Assembly (NCBI GenBank): GCA_028275295.1
Contig: JAPWUY010000082.1
Coordinates: forward strand, 1 to 7,274
DNA length: 7,274 bases
Direction: 5' to 3'
Origin: Thermodesulfobacteriota bacterium
GTDB lineage: Bacteria; Desulfobacterota; Desulfocorpusculales; Desulfocorpusculum
Of this stretch, positions 1-5,514 are shown piece by piece. The notes beneath the pieces are model-generated. The model searched no databases, was not told the origin of the DNA, and was given only the letters and a program-made list of their open reading frames with translations. The stretch's first letter is position 1, and each line of letters opens with the position of its first letter. A program made the position numbers and the translations under genes.

Positions 1-158
1 CAACCAGCGAACAGGGCCTCCTTGGGCCTCATCCCTCGAGCTTCACAGAGAAGAGGCACCAACCCAACCCACGCCAAGGGCCACACGTTCCAGTGGGGAA
101 AGGACAGGGCAGCGAGCACCCCCGATAGCGAGGCCAGAAAGAAGCTCCTCTTCCTCAT
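1..158 (-). CDS. lnt: Apolipoprotein N-acyltransferase, N-terminal part (runs off the left edge)
   Basis: Lnt transfers the third acyl chain onto the N-terminal cysteine of diacylated apolipoproteins in the inner membrane, completing lipoprotein maturation in diderm bacteria. Only the first 52 codons are present. The reading is a basic start (MRKR) followed by a hydrophobic segment, then LSFPHWNVWPLAWVGLVPLL at residues 18-37, then a basic stretch before the next hydrophobic segment. The pattern of a small first helix, 'L(S/A)FPP...(L/V)WPLAWV.LVPLL' and an Arg/Lys-rich loop is the usual N-terminus of Lnt. The catalytic Glu-Lys-Cys nitrilase domain lies outside the window. The ATG (156-158) overlaps the TGA of the metalloenzyme gene as ATGA. 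A purine-rich GGGGGGGAGG lies just upstream, so translation is probably coupled to that gene. No other family fits this short stretch as well. Confidence 0.85.
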   Translation of the reverse strand, partial: MRKRSFFLASLSGVLAALSFPHWNVWPLAWVGLVPLLCEARGMRPKEALFAG

Positions 159-1129
159 GGGGCCTCCCCCCCTTTCTGGGGGTTCCTCACTGGATGGGCT
201 CGTTCTTCCAGGATGGCCATCACTGCTGGGGCAATGTCCTCTATACCCTCAATGGAGGCCGCGATCTCCTCTGCGTTGGGGCCCCAGATCAAGGTGGGAA
301 CTGGATTCCTAGTGTGAGTCTTGACGGATAGGTCCTCCAAGTTGCCATGGTCGCTACATACGAGAAAATGGGATGAACTCGGGTCCAGTCCCTCCAGGAC
401 CCCTTCCATGAACTCCTCGACCCTCTGGAGCTGAGCTACGGCTTCTCGGAGATCCTGCATGTGGCCTGCCAAATCCGTCAGGGAATATTCGTAAAGGACC
501 AGGTGAAATTCTCTGGATATGTTTGCGAGGATCCTTCCAGCCTTTCTCGGTGTCCAGAGAGGGAGCCTTTCCCCCCTTTTTATGAGCTCGGAGTTCGTGA
601 ATTCGTGGTGGAGGGCTCTTTCCCCCTCTATATCCCTCACACCCAAAAGGCACTGACCAGCCATCTCAGCTGCCAGGGCCATGGCTCCCCTGAGTCTCCT
701 TTTTAGAATTGCTGGATGAAGGGGTCTGAATGCGTTCACGTAAGAGACCTTCAATCCCATACCCTTGGCTCCGGAAAGGAGGTTCCATTTGGCAAGAAGT
801 TTTTTGAGGGAAGGTGTTGGGAATCCAGGGACATGCCTTCCCAGGATTTTCGCCGCATTGGACCCTGTTAGGATGGAGACGTGGCCAGTTGCGCTTTGGG
901 GGAGGCCAGGAACATCCAGGTGGGCCCTTGTGGGAATGCCCACTCCTTCGAAGGGAATGGGGCTCGGAGCCCCTGGATGGACATTTCTGAAAAATCTGGA
1001 TGCGGATCTCATGGGCTCAAGAAGGCCTTCGGGGGGAATCCCCACGCCATCTACGAGGATCACTATGAAAGAGGCACTCACAGCGCATTCCACGGTCTTC
1101 CAAGGCCCCCATTGATCAGGGGGTCTCAT
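155..1129 (-). CDS. Alkaline-phosphatase-superfamily metalloenzyme (phosphomutase-like)
   Basis: This belongs to the metalloenzyme group (PF01676-like) that includes cofactor-independent phosphoglycerate mutase and phosphopentomutase. Members bind two divalent metals and carry a Ser/Thr nucleophile. Numbering from the ATG at 1129 (324 aa), I see the N-terminal metal motif VDGVG (D27 is the ligand), QSATGH at 78-83 with T81 as likely nucleophile, LLTG-like ILTGSNA, GRHVPGFPTP, TDLAGH at 218-223 (D219, H223), SDHGN at 259-263 (D260, H261) and THTRNPVP with H272. All expected metal ligands are present. At about 310-325 aa it is shorter than phosphoglycerate mutase and appears to lack that family's large inserted domain. 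The true substrate of this subgroup is not known to me. The start is uncertain: the frame stays open to an ATG at 1252, with ATGs at 1237, 1216 and 1129 and GTGs at 1093 and 1081. The domain needs only about 10 residues before D27, so 1129 or 1081 seem most likely. The stop overlaps the lnt start. Confidence 0.85.
   Translation of the reverse strand: MRPPDQWGPWKTVECAVSASFIVILVDGVGIPPEGLLEPMRSASRFFRNVHPGAPSPIPFEGVGIPTRAHLDVPGLPQSATGHVSILTGSNAAKILGRHVPGFPTPSLKKLLAKWNLLSGAKGMGLKVSYVNAFRPLHPAILKRRLRGAMALAAEMAGQCLLGVRDIEGERALHHEFTNSELIKRGERLPLWTPRKAGRILANISREFHLVLYEYSLTDLAGHMQDLREAVAQLQRVEEFMEGVLEGLDPSSSHFLVCSDHGNLEDLSVKTHTRNPVPTLIWGPNAEEIAASIEGIEDIAPAVMAILEERAHPVRNPQKGGEAP
1106..1123 (-). repeat. 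Inverted repeat, 5-bp GC stem and 8-nt loop
   Basis: On the minus strand this reads CCCCCTGATCAATGGGGG, a perfect five-pair G-C stem around an eight-base loop. It lies just inside the ATG at 1129, or about 25 nt upstream of the alternative GTG at 1081. No U-tract follows, so it is not an intrinsic terminator. If translation starts at 1081, it would sit in the leader and could affect initiation. It may also be chance in GC-rich sequence. Confidence 0.3.
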
Positions 1130-1331
1130 CCTACCTGTGAGGCTCGCCCCGAAGCCAGAATTCCCCAAGCCCGCACCATTGTTAATGGCCCTTGACCTCG
1201 GGTAATAGGGGCTCATCCCCCCTCTATCCCTCAGCATATTCCCCTCGACCATCGCTAGATCCGGAGCTCGAGCGCGATGTGCTTCTCAGTACGGATGGGT
1301 TTTTCCCAATCAGGCCCATTTCCCCAGAATC
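1130..1331. other. Gap between radical SAM gene and metalloenzyme gene
   Basis: About 200 bp separate the radical SAM stop from the likely metalloenzyme start. The metalloenzyme frame stays open through 1252, but the residues it would add (Gly/Pro/Arg-rich) resemble nothing I know. I see no tRNA arms, no T-rich terminator, and no convincing -35/-10 pair on the minus strand. A short stem TGGG-AAAAA-CCCA (minus strand) lies near 1305-1317. The gap may hold a leader or promoter for the metalloenzyme-lnt pair, but the sequence does not show which. Confidence 0.4.
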
Positions 1332-2207
1332 TCAAAGGGCTCTCATGAACTCGGGCCTCAGAAATCTCTTGTCCCTGGTTGAGAGCACCTTCTGGATGAG
1401 CATGAGGGCCTGTTCCTTTTCTTGGGGGAGCCTCGCCTTGAGGGGAAGGTAGTTGGATGCATGGTTGGATGTGAAGAAGCAATTCGTGAAACTGGAGTTC
1501 GCTATCATCATCCCCAGCTCCTCTATGAGCTGGAAAGTGTCGGGGAGCCTAAAATCGCCCCTTCTCATCTCCTCGTGGAGGGGTGTTCCGGGCACGACCA
1601 TGAGGGTCAGGGCTCCAACATAATGGGGGTCCATCTCGCTCAAAAGAGAGGCTGTCTCGAGTGCGTGCCTTGTGCTTCCTTCCACTCCACCTATCCCCAA
1701 AAGGACCGTGACCGAAAGGAGGATCCCTGCCTCCTTCACCTTGAGGCCAGCCTCGAGGAGGCGATTTCCATCAGCCCCCTTCCTAACCCTCTCTAGGACC
1801 TCGTTGTCTCCTGACTCGACCCCCAAATACACTATCCCCAGCTTTCTCTTTCTCAACTCCTCGAGTTCCGCAAGGGTCTTGTTCCTTATGGACCTGGCAT
1901 TGGCGTAGATACCGATTCGCTCCAGATTGGGAAAGCTCTCACAGAGGAGGTCCATTATTGGAAGGAGCCTCTTCTGGGGGATGACAAGGGGGTCCCCATC
2001 GCAGAGAAAGATTCTCCTCACACCCTTTGCCCATATGGAGGCTTCCCTCACATCCTCTGCTATTTCCTCGAAGGTGCGGATGCGAAATCTCCTTCCCTTG
2101 TATGTGGGACAGAAGGTGCACCTATTGTGGGAGCACCCTATGGTGACTTGCAGGATCAAGCTCTGGGCCTCACTGGGAGGCCTTATGATTATCCCCTCAT
2201 AACGCAT
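1332..2207 (-). CDS. Radical SAM protein with CX4CX2C cluster motif, function unknown
   Basis: Radical SAM enzymes use a [4Fe-4S] cluster to cleave S-adenosylmethionine and start radical chemistry. The 291-residue protein has its cluster cysteines in IGCSHNRCTFC, with C25, C30 and C33. The spacing is CX4CX2C rather than the common CX3CX2C. CDGDPLV (about residues 70-76) stands where many family members have the SAM-contacting GGE motif. YLGVESGDNEVLERVRKG is typical of COG1032/HemN-like enzymes, and near the C-terminus is SNHASNYLPLKARLP. I recall these N- and C-terminal signatures from a widespread bacterial family of unassigned function. There is no N-terminal cobalamin-binding domain and no obvious C-terminal TRAM or second cluster domain. 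The start ATG has a good site (AGGGAAAGAA) immediately upstream and overlaps the 3' end of the REC-GGDEF gene by 11 bp, implying coupled translation. Family assignment is firm; the reaction cannot be named. Confidence 0.88.
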   Translation of the reverse strand: MRYEGIIIRPPSEAQSLILQVTIGCSHNRCTFCPTYKGRRFRIRTFEEIAEDVREASIWAKGVRRIFLCDGDPLVIPQKRLLPIMDLLCESFPNLERIGIYANARSIRNKTLAELEELRKRKLGIVYLGVESGDNEVLERVRKGADGNRLLEAGLKVKEAGILLSVTVLLGIGGVEGSTRHALETASLLSEMDPHYVGALTLMVVPGTPLHEEMRRGDFRLPDTFQLIEELGMMIANSSFTNCFFTSNHASNYLPLKARLPQEKEQALMLIQKVLSTRDKRFLRPEFMRAL

Positions 2208-3087
2208 TTCTTTCCCTGAGAGTTTGGGTGTGGGCTACCCTGTTACCGCCGCTTCTTTTGGCCCTGTACATGGCTTCATCCGCCTCTCTTATGAGGTCTT
2301 CCATGGTTCCCCCTTGGGGGGTCAAGGAAGCCACCCCCAAGCTCAAGGTACAGTGGTCTATCTTCTTATCAGCAAAGGCCTTTCTTATTCTCTCCGCCAC
2401 CTTTCTCCCCTGCTCGAGGTCCGTCTCCACTAGGAGAACCGCGAACTCATCTCCCCCGTACCTGTATGCCGTATCCACATTTTGCCTTATGGATGAGGCC
2501 AATATCTGAGCCAAAGTCCTGAGGACCTCGTCTCCATCGAGATGACCGTGGGAGTCATTGTAATCCTTGAAGTGGTCCACATCCAGGATTACCAATGCCA
2601 GGTGTCTCCCCTGGCGCTTGGCCCTCTCCACCTCCTCCTGAAGCCTCTGATAGAAGTATCTTCGATTGTAGAGTCCTGTGAGGCTATCGTGAATGGAAAG
2701 ATAAAGGAGCTCGGCCTTGAGCTCCCTCTCCCTCACTATCCTCTTTATTTTCGCCAAGAGTTCGTCCTGGTGGAAGGGCTTGGCTATGAAATCTGCAGCC
2801 CCCGCCTCGATGACCTGGAGAAATGTCTCCCTCGTGTCGAAACCTGTCATCATCATCGCGTCCACATCCGGGAAGTGAGCCCTCACCTCCCTGAGAAGCT
2901 CCATCCCGTCCATCCCTGGCATCCTGATATCGCATATGAGGATGTCCACTCGTTCCTCTTGAAGGATGCGGAGGGCCTCCTCCCCGCTTCGAGCCACAAG
3001 ACAATCGTATCCTCCATGTTCCACTATCTTCTTCAGGGACTCGAGGACCACCTCCTCGTCGTCCACTATCAACACCCGGATCCCCAT
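2197..3087 (-). CDS. Response regulator diguanylate cyclase (REC-GGDEF)
   Basis: This 296-residue cytoplasmic protein has the PleD/WspR-type arrangement: a receiver domain controlling synthesis of cyclic di-GMP from two GTP. Receiver (residues 3-120): acidic pair D9-D10, phospho-acceptor D53 in ICDIRMPGMDG, T81 and K103 (KPF), all intact. A short helical linker (about 118-130) leads to the GGDEF domain (131-285): HDSLTGLYNRRYF, LDVDHFKDYNDSHGH, then the active-site loop RYGGDEF (211-215), and EADEAMYRAK near the end. The product-inhibition I-site, normally RxxD five residues before GGDEF, reads QNVD here: D205 is present but the arginine position is Q202. No histidine kinase is in the window, so the phosphodonor is elsewhere. 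There is a well-formed promoter at 3118-3146, and GGGGAGAGGAG precedes the ATG. The radical SAM gene overlaps its 3' end. Confidence 0.95.
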   Translation of the reverse strand: MGIRVLIVDDEEVVLESLKKIVEHGGYDCLVARSGEEALRILQEERVDILICDIRMPGMDGMELLREVRAHFPDVDAMMMTGFDTRETFLQVIEAGAADFIAKPFHQDELLAKIKRIVRERELKAELLYLSIHDSLTGLYNRRYFYQRLQEEVERAKRQGRHLALVILDVDHFKDYNDSHGHLDGDEVLRTLAQILASSIRQNVDTAYRYGGDEFAVLLVETDLEQGRKVAERIRKAFADKKIDHCTLSLGVASLTPQGGTMEDLIREADEAMYRAKRSGGNRVAHTQTLRERNAL

Positions 3088-3117
3088 CCACTCCTCTCCC
3101 CTGGAAAAACGCCCAGG

Positions 3118-3146
3118 ATATTAACCTGAAATGGCCTCCATGTAAA
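3118..3146 (-). promoter_or_regulatory. Sigma70-like promoter for the REC-GGDEF gene
   Basis: On the minus strand, TTTACA (3141-3146, five of six matches to TTGACA) is followed after exactly 17 bp by TAATAT (3118-3123, four of six matches to TATAAT). Transcription would start near 3111, leaving a leader of about 23 nt containing the purine-rich ribosome binding site and then the ATG at 3087. The position and spacing fit a promoter for the GGDEF-radical SAM pair that works independently of the upstream nucleoside phosphorylase gene. This is a visual match only. Confidence 0.55.
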
Positions 3147-3242
3147 GAAATAGGAGAGGATCTCTTGTCCCTCCCTCCTTGGGGTAAAAAAGAAAAAATT
3201 CGGCAAAGCGCGGGAACAAAGGCCCTCGGTGGCTCACCTCTC
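3147..3242 (-). other. Intergenic stretch with T-rich run after the nucleoside phosphorylase gene
   Basis: On the minus strand the sequence downstream of the phosphorylase stop contains AATTTTTTCTTTTTTA (about 3185-3200). Such a T-run could be the tail of an intrinsic terminator or an upstream AT-rich promoter element for the GGDEF gene. I could not build a convincing GC stem just before it. Only short pairings such as GGTG-AGC-CACC, about 30 nt earlier, are visible. A terminator is therefore possible but not supported. Confidence 0.25.
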
Positions 3243-3995
3243 TCACCATCTCTTGTGGCACCAGCTTTTCAGACATCTGGCCGAGGCCCTAGATGCCGCA
3301 GAGAGGGCCTTGAGAAATTTTTCGCTTCTAAAACCCTTTTTCCACTTGAGGGTCCAGAGCTCGTCGCTCACAACGAGAACACACACGAGGGGAACTCCCC
3401 TGAAGCTCGCAACAGTCATGAGAGCTGAGCTCTCCATGTCCACCGCCAGAACCCCTTGCCTTTGAAGCTCCATGACCTTTGTCTTTGTCTCCCGGAATAC
3501 CGCATCCGTGGTCCAGACCTTTCCGAGGACTGGCTCCATCCCTTCCTCTTCCAAGGCTCGACACATCTCCCTCAGCAATCCGGCGTGGGGGGCGGTATTC
3601 ACCCCTGGGGCCAAATAGTGGGGAGAGGTTCCTTCCTCCACTACGGATGCTTCTGGAAGGACTATCGTGCCAATGGGCACTTTTGCCTGGAGAGAGCCGC
3701 AAGAGCCGAGCCCTATCACGGCCTTGGCTTCCAGAGCCACCAATCTCTCGAGAAGCGTGACCGCAGCAGGGGCCCCAAAGGCAGGCCCCACAACCCCGAC
3801 CATCTCCAAAGGCGGCTCACATCTCCTCAGGGTCCAAAAATCCAATCTCCTCCTTGACGATCCAGCGAGCCCGAGGCAATGGACCACTGTTTTCATGTCA
3901 GGAGGAGTGAAGCACATGATAATGCCTGGTGGCACCCTCTCCTCCCTCTTCCCCCTCCTGGGCTCTATCACCACCTCCTCATAACCTTCCGCCAT
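3243..3995 (-). CDS. Nucleoside phosphorylase (uridine/purine phosphorylase family)
   Basis: This is a PNP_UDP_1-fold enzyme, whose members cleave nucleosides with phosphate to the free base and ribose-1-phosphate (or hydrolyse related nucleosides) in the cytoplasm. The 250-residue product shows GPAFGAPAA (about 70-78), GLGSCGS (95-101, phosphate/ribose region), VPIGTIVLPEASVVEEGTS, TTDAVFRET (162-170), VDMESSAL (185-192, with the Met-Glu pair that contacts ribose) and SDEL (210-213, with the Asp expected near the base). The order and spacing resemble uridine phosphorylases and related trimeric/hexameric enzymes more than 5'-methylthioadenosine phosphorylase. The substrate cannot be fixed by eye. 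I chose the ATG at 3995 because the longer frame (to 4142) lies inside the preceding gene. It sits 5 bp after that gene's TGA with AAGGGGTGACGGGG upstream. It probably shares a transcript with the zinc-ribbon gene. Confidence 0.9.
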   Translation of the reverse strand: MAEGYEEVVIEPRRGKREERVPPGIIMCFTPPDMKTVVHCLGLAGSSRRRLDFWTLRRCEPPLEMVGVVGPAFGAPAAVTLLERLVALEAKAVIGLGSCGSLQAKVPIGTIVLPEASVVEEGTSPHYLAPGVNTAPHAGLLREMCRALEEEGMEPVLGKVWTTDAVFRETKTKVMELQRQGVLAVDMESSALMTVASFRGVPLVCVLVVSDELWTLKWKKGFRSEKFLKALSAASRASARCLKSWCHKRW

Positions 3996-4000
3996 CCCCG

Positions 4001-4846
4001 TCACCCCTTGCCACATGGTCCATCCCATGGAATGGGCGGGAAACGTTCTCCCTCTCGATCGCCTATGAATTCCATCTCCATGAATCCACACTGGGGGCAT
4101 TCCACCGTGGCCCTCATGATGCCCCTGGTGAACGCCTTCCATTGGGTCTCCCTCCTCATCTGCACCTCAGGCCGAAGATCCCCCTTGTCCATCTCCCAGA
4201 GAGGGATTATGGGGCCTCTGGTCTTGGGAAAGTCCAAAAATATCCTTTTCACCCTGATTCTCCTGGAACTGCATCTGGGACAGCACCCCACTTTGTCCCA
4301 AACCCAGATAAAGAGCTTGAGGTCCATGAGGTCTTTTCTCAGAAGGGGAGGAGCACCCATCACAATCCATCTCCAGGAGCCAGGCTCAGAAGCCAGCCCT
4401 TGCACCAGACAACCCGTGCATCCCACAGCCTTCCAAAGGGTCAGGGCTTGGCGGCCGCAATTGGGACAAAAAGTCTTCCTCTCACTCTTTTCTCCATCCA
4501 GTAAGAGTCCCTCCCAAAGGCGCAAGAGCCCATCCAGATCATGAGGCTCATCGCTTGTGCGAGCCCAGATGAGGGAGTGCTGGCCTAGCTGGAATTCGGG
4601 CCTTGGTCTTCGAAAGGGGATGGGCCCGGACTTTGACCCATCCACGATCAACTCTCCCACAAGATCCGAGATGACCTCCGCCGAGACCCCAGAGGAATAT
4701 TGGAGCCACATGGGCTCGAGGGGATTTAGCTCATGCCTTCTCTGCGCGAACAAGAGCTTCCTGGGGACATACCTTCCCCTGCCTGCTTGTTGGAGGCCTA
4801 CGAGCTGGATGAAGCTGGATAGATTCTCGGGCAGGATCTCTATCAT
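4001..4846 (-). CDS. Uncharacterised protein with two predicted zinc ribbons
   Basis: I do not recognise this 281-residue protein as a named family. It has a first half without cysteines (1-126), then CPNC at 127-130 and CTGC at 143-146, making a classic CX2CX12CX2C zinc ribbon. A second set, CCPRC (188-192) and CPQC (250-253), could form another ribbon with a 57-residue insert. A lone C278 is near the end. There are no membrane segments and no signal peptide. Tryptophan and arginine are frequent, and the sequence between the ribbons is rich in hydrophobic/aromatic residues (LKLFIWVWDK). Zinc ribbons often mediate nucleic-acid or protein contacts, but nothing catalytic can be seen. The start ATG at 4846 lacks a clear ribosome binding site, and an in-frame stop lies about 12 nt upstream, so the N-terminus cannot extend further. 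The nucleoside phosphorylase gene follows after 5 bp, suggesting a shared transcript. Confidence 0.75.
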   Translation of the reverse strand: MIEILPENLSSFIQLVGLQQAGRGRYVPRKLLFAQRRHELNPLEPMWLQYSSGVSAEVISDLVGELIVDGSKSGPIPFRRPRPEFQLGQHSLIWARTSDEPHDLDGLLRLWEGLLLDGEKSERKTFCPNCGRQALTLWKAVGCTGCLVQGLASEPGSWRWIVMGAPPLLRKDLMDLKLFIWVWDKVGCCPRCSSRRIRVKRIFLDFPKTRGPIIPLWEMDKGDLRPEVQMRRETQWKAFTRGIMRATVECPQCGFMEMEFIGDREGERFPPIPWDGPCGKG

Positions 4847-4884
4847 GGGGGAAGCCCGTCAAACCACTTGTCGAGTTCTCAGTC

Positions 4885-4913
4885 TTGAAAAATCATCTTC
4901 CCAAGATTACCAT
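4885..4913 (+). promoter_or_regulatory. Candidate sigma70-like promoter for the lipoprotein gene
   Basis: TTGAAA (4885-4890, five of six consensus matches) is followed by a 17-bp spacer and TACCAT (4908-4913, four of six). Transcription would start near 4920 and give a leader of roughly 75 nt before the ATG at 4997. It lies in the 150-bp gap between divergent genes. I could not find an equally good pair on the minus strand for the zinc-ribbon gene. Confidence 0.4.
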
Positions 4914-4968
4914 CCCGAGCCAAAGCCCGCGAGGCCGAAAGATGCAAGGCGGGTGATCCCCTTTTCAG

Positions 4969-4982
4969 GGCCCCTTGGGGCC
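4969..4982. repeat. Perfect palindromic half-sites GGCCCC-TT-GGGGCC
   Basis: Two 6-bp arms are perfect inverted copies around TT, just upstream of the lipoprotein ribosome binding site and inside the predicted leader. It could be an operator or a tight RNA hairpin occluding initiation. It could also be chance in a G/C-rich stretch. No T-run follows, so it is not an intrinsic terminator. Confidence 0.3.
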
Positions 4983-4996
4983 ATCTGAGGGGGAAG

Positions 4997-5479
4997 ATGG
5001 GGAGGACCGGGGTCATGGGAGAAAAGTCTTTGGGAAAGGCCAAGATCTTCATAGTTTCCTTTTTCCTCTGCGCACTCATGGGGTGTGTTGCCGAGACCTA
5101 TTATTATAACCCTCCTCCTCCGCCACCTCCCAGGCTCTTTCCAGGAGACCTGAGGATCACGGATTTGGAGATGAGGCCAGATCCCATCCTCTCAGGGGAA
5201 AGGCCGGTCTTCTCTGTAACTGTCCTCAATACCTCGGTGGTCTCGGGCCGGGTGCGCCTTGTCATCTGGGACAGGGACGAACTTGTGGCCGAGGCAGTTG
5301 GGGTTTGGATCCGTCCAGGGGAGAACGTCGTGACCTTTCCCAGAAGCAGCTACAGGTTCCACAGATCGGATCATTGCTTCACTGTAGAGGTGGACATAGA
5401 AGGAACGAGACATCCCGTGGACCTGGCCAGACGCTTCTGTGCCAGAAGGACCCCTAGGGGATGGACCCTCTCGCCTTGA
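4997..5479 (+). CDS. Small lipoprotein with polyproline linker and Ig-like (CARDB-type) domain
   Basis: The 160-residue product starts with a lipoprotein signal: basic n-region (K10, K14, K16), hydrophobic core IFIVSFFLCA and lipobox LMGC with C30 as the lipidated residue. The mature protein begins C-V-A-E; there is no Asp at +2, so in a gamma-type Lol system it would go to the outer membrane. A tyrosine triplet and seven consecutive prolines (39-45) form a linker. Residues 50-110 (LRITDLEMRPDPILSGERPV... then VTVLNTS and WIRPGENVV) look like a beta-sandwich of the CARDB/Ig-like sort. Two cysteines in the C-terminal third could form a disulfide. The function is unknown; such proteins are usually envelope-associated. 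A second start at 5015 (MGEKSLGKAKIF) is equally plausible. The first has GAGGGGGAAG close by, the second GGGGAGG about 9 nt upstream. Confidence 0.75.
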   Translation: MGRTGVMGEKSLGKAKIFIVSFFLCALMGCVAETYYYNPPPPPPPRLFPGDLRITDLEMRPDPILSGERPVFSVTVLNTSVVSGRVRLVIWDRDELVAEAVGVWIRPGENVVTFPRSSYRFHRSDHCFTVEVDIEGTRHPVDLARRFCARRTPRGWTLSP

Positions 5480-5480
5480 T

Positions 5481-5514
5481 GGAGCCCTCCGGAAAAGATG
5501 GGCGCTGGGGCTCC
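5481..5514. terminator. Possible bidirectional hairpin between convergent genes
   Basis: GGAGCCC (5481-5487) pairs perfectly with GGGCTCC (5508-5514), with one further G-T pair inside, around a loop of about 18 nt. It exactly fills the 35-bp gap between the stop of the lipoprotein gene and the stop of the convergent DUF4337 gene, which is where a shared terminator is expected. Neither strand has a U-tract after the stem, so it lacks the standard intrinsic-terminator tail. The loop is long. Moderate to weak support. Confidence 0.35.

Noticed and set aside
1130..1215. Possible tmRNA-like start (GGGGAATTCTGGCTTCGGGGCGAGCC on the minus strand, read in two parts)
   Set aside because: There is a loose resemblance to a tmRNA 5' end only. 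There is no tag reading frame, no tRNA-like TpsiC arm and no CCA end, and the space is far too short.
2542..3129. 195-codon open frame on the plus strand opposite the REC-GGDEF gene
   Set aside because: It is exactly antisense to a gene with intact receiver and GGDEF motifs, and its translation has no recognisable motif. It is open because of codon bias on the other strand.
3185..3200. Intrinsic terminator after the nucleoside phosphorylase
   Set aside because: A T-run is present on the minus strand, but no stable GC stem directly precedes it.
3996..4142. Longer N-terminus for the nucleoside phosphorylase
   Set aside because: The 49 extra codons lie inside the 3' end of the zinc-ribbon gene and are not conserved-looking. 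The ATG at 3995 has its own binding site and the right family length.
3879..4544. 221- and 191-codon overlapping open frames on the plus strand
   Set aside because: They lie opposite the zinc-ribbon and phosphorylase genes. They are Ser/Pro/His-rich, have no known domain, and overlap each other in different frames.
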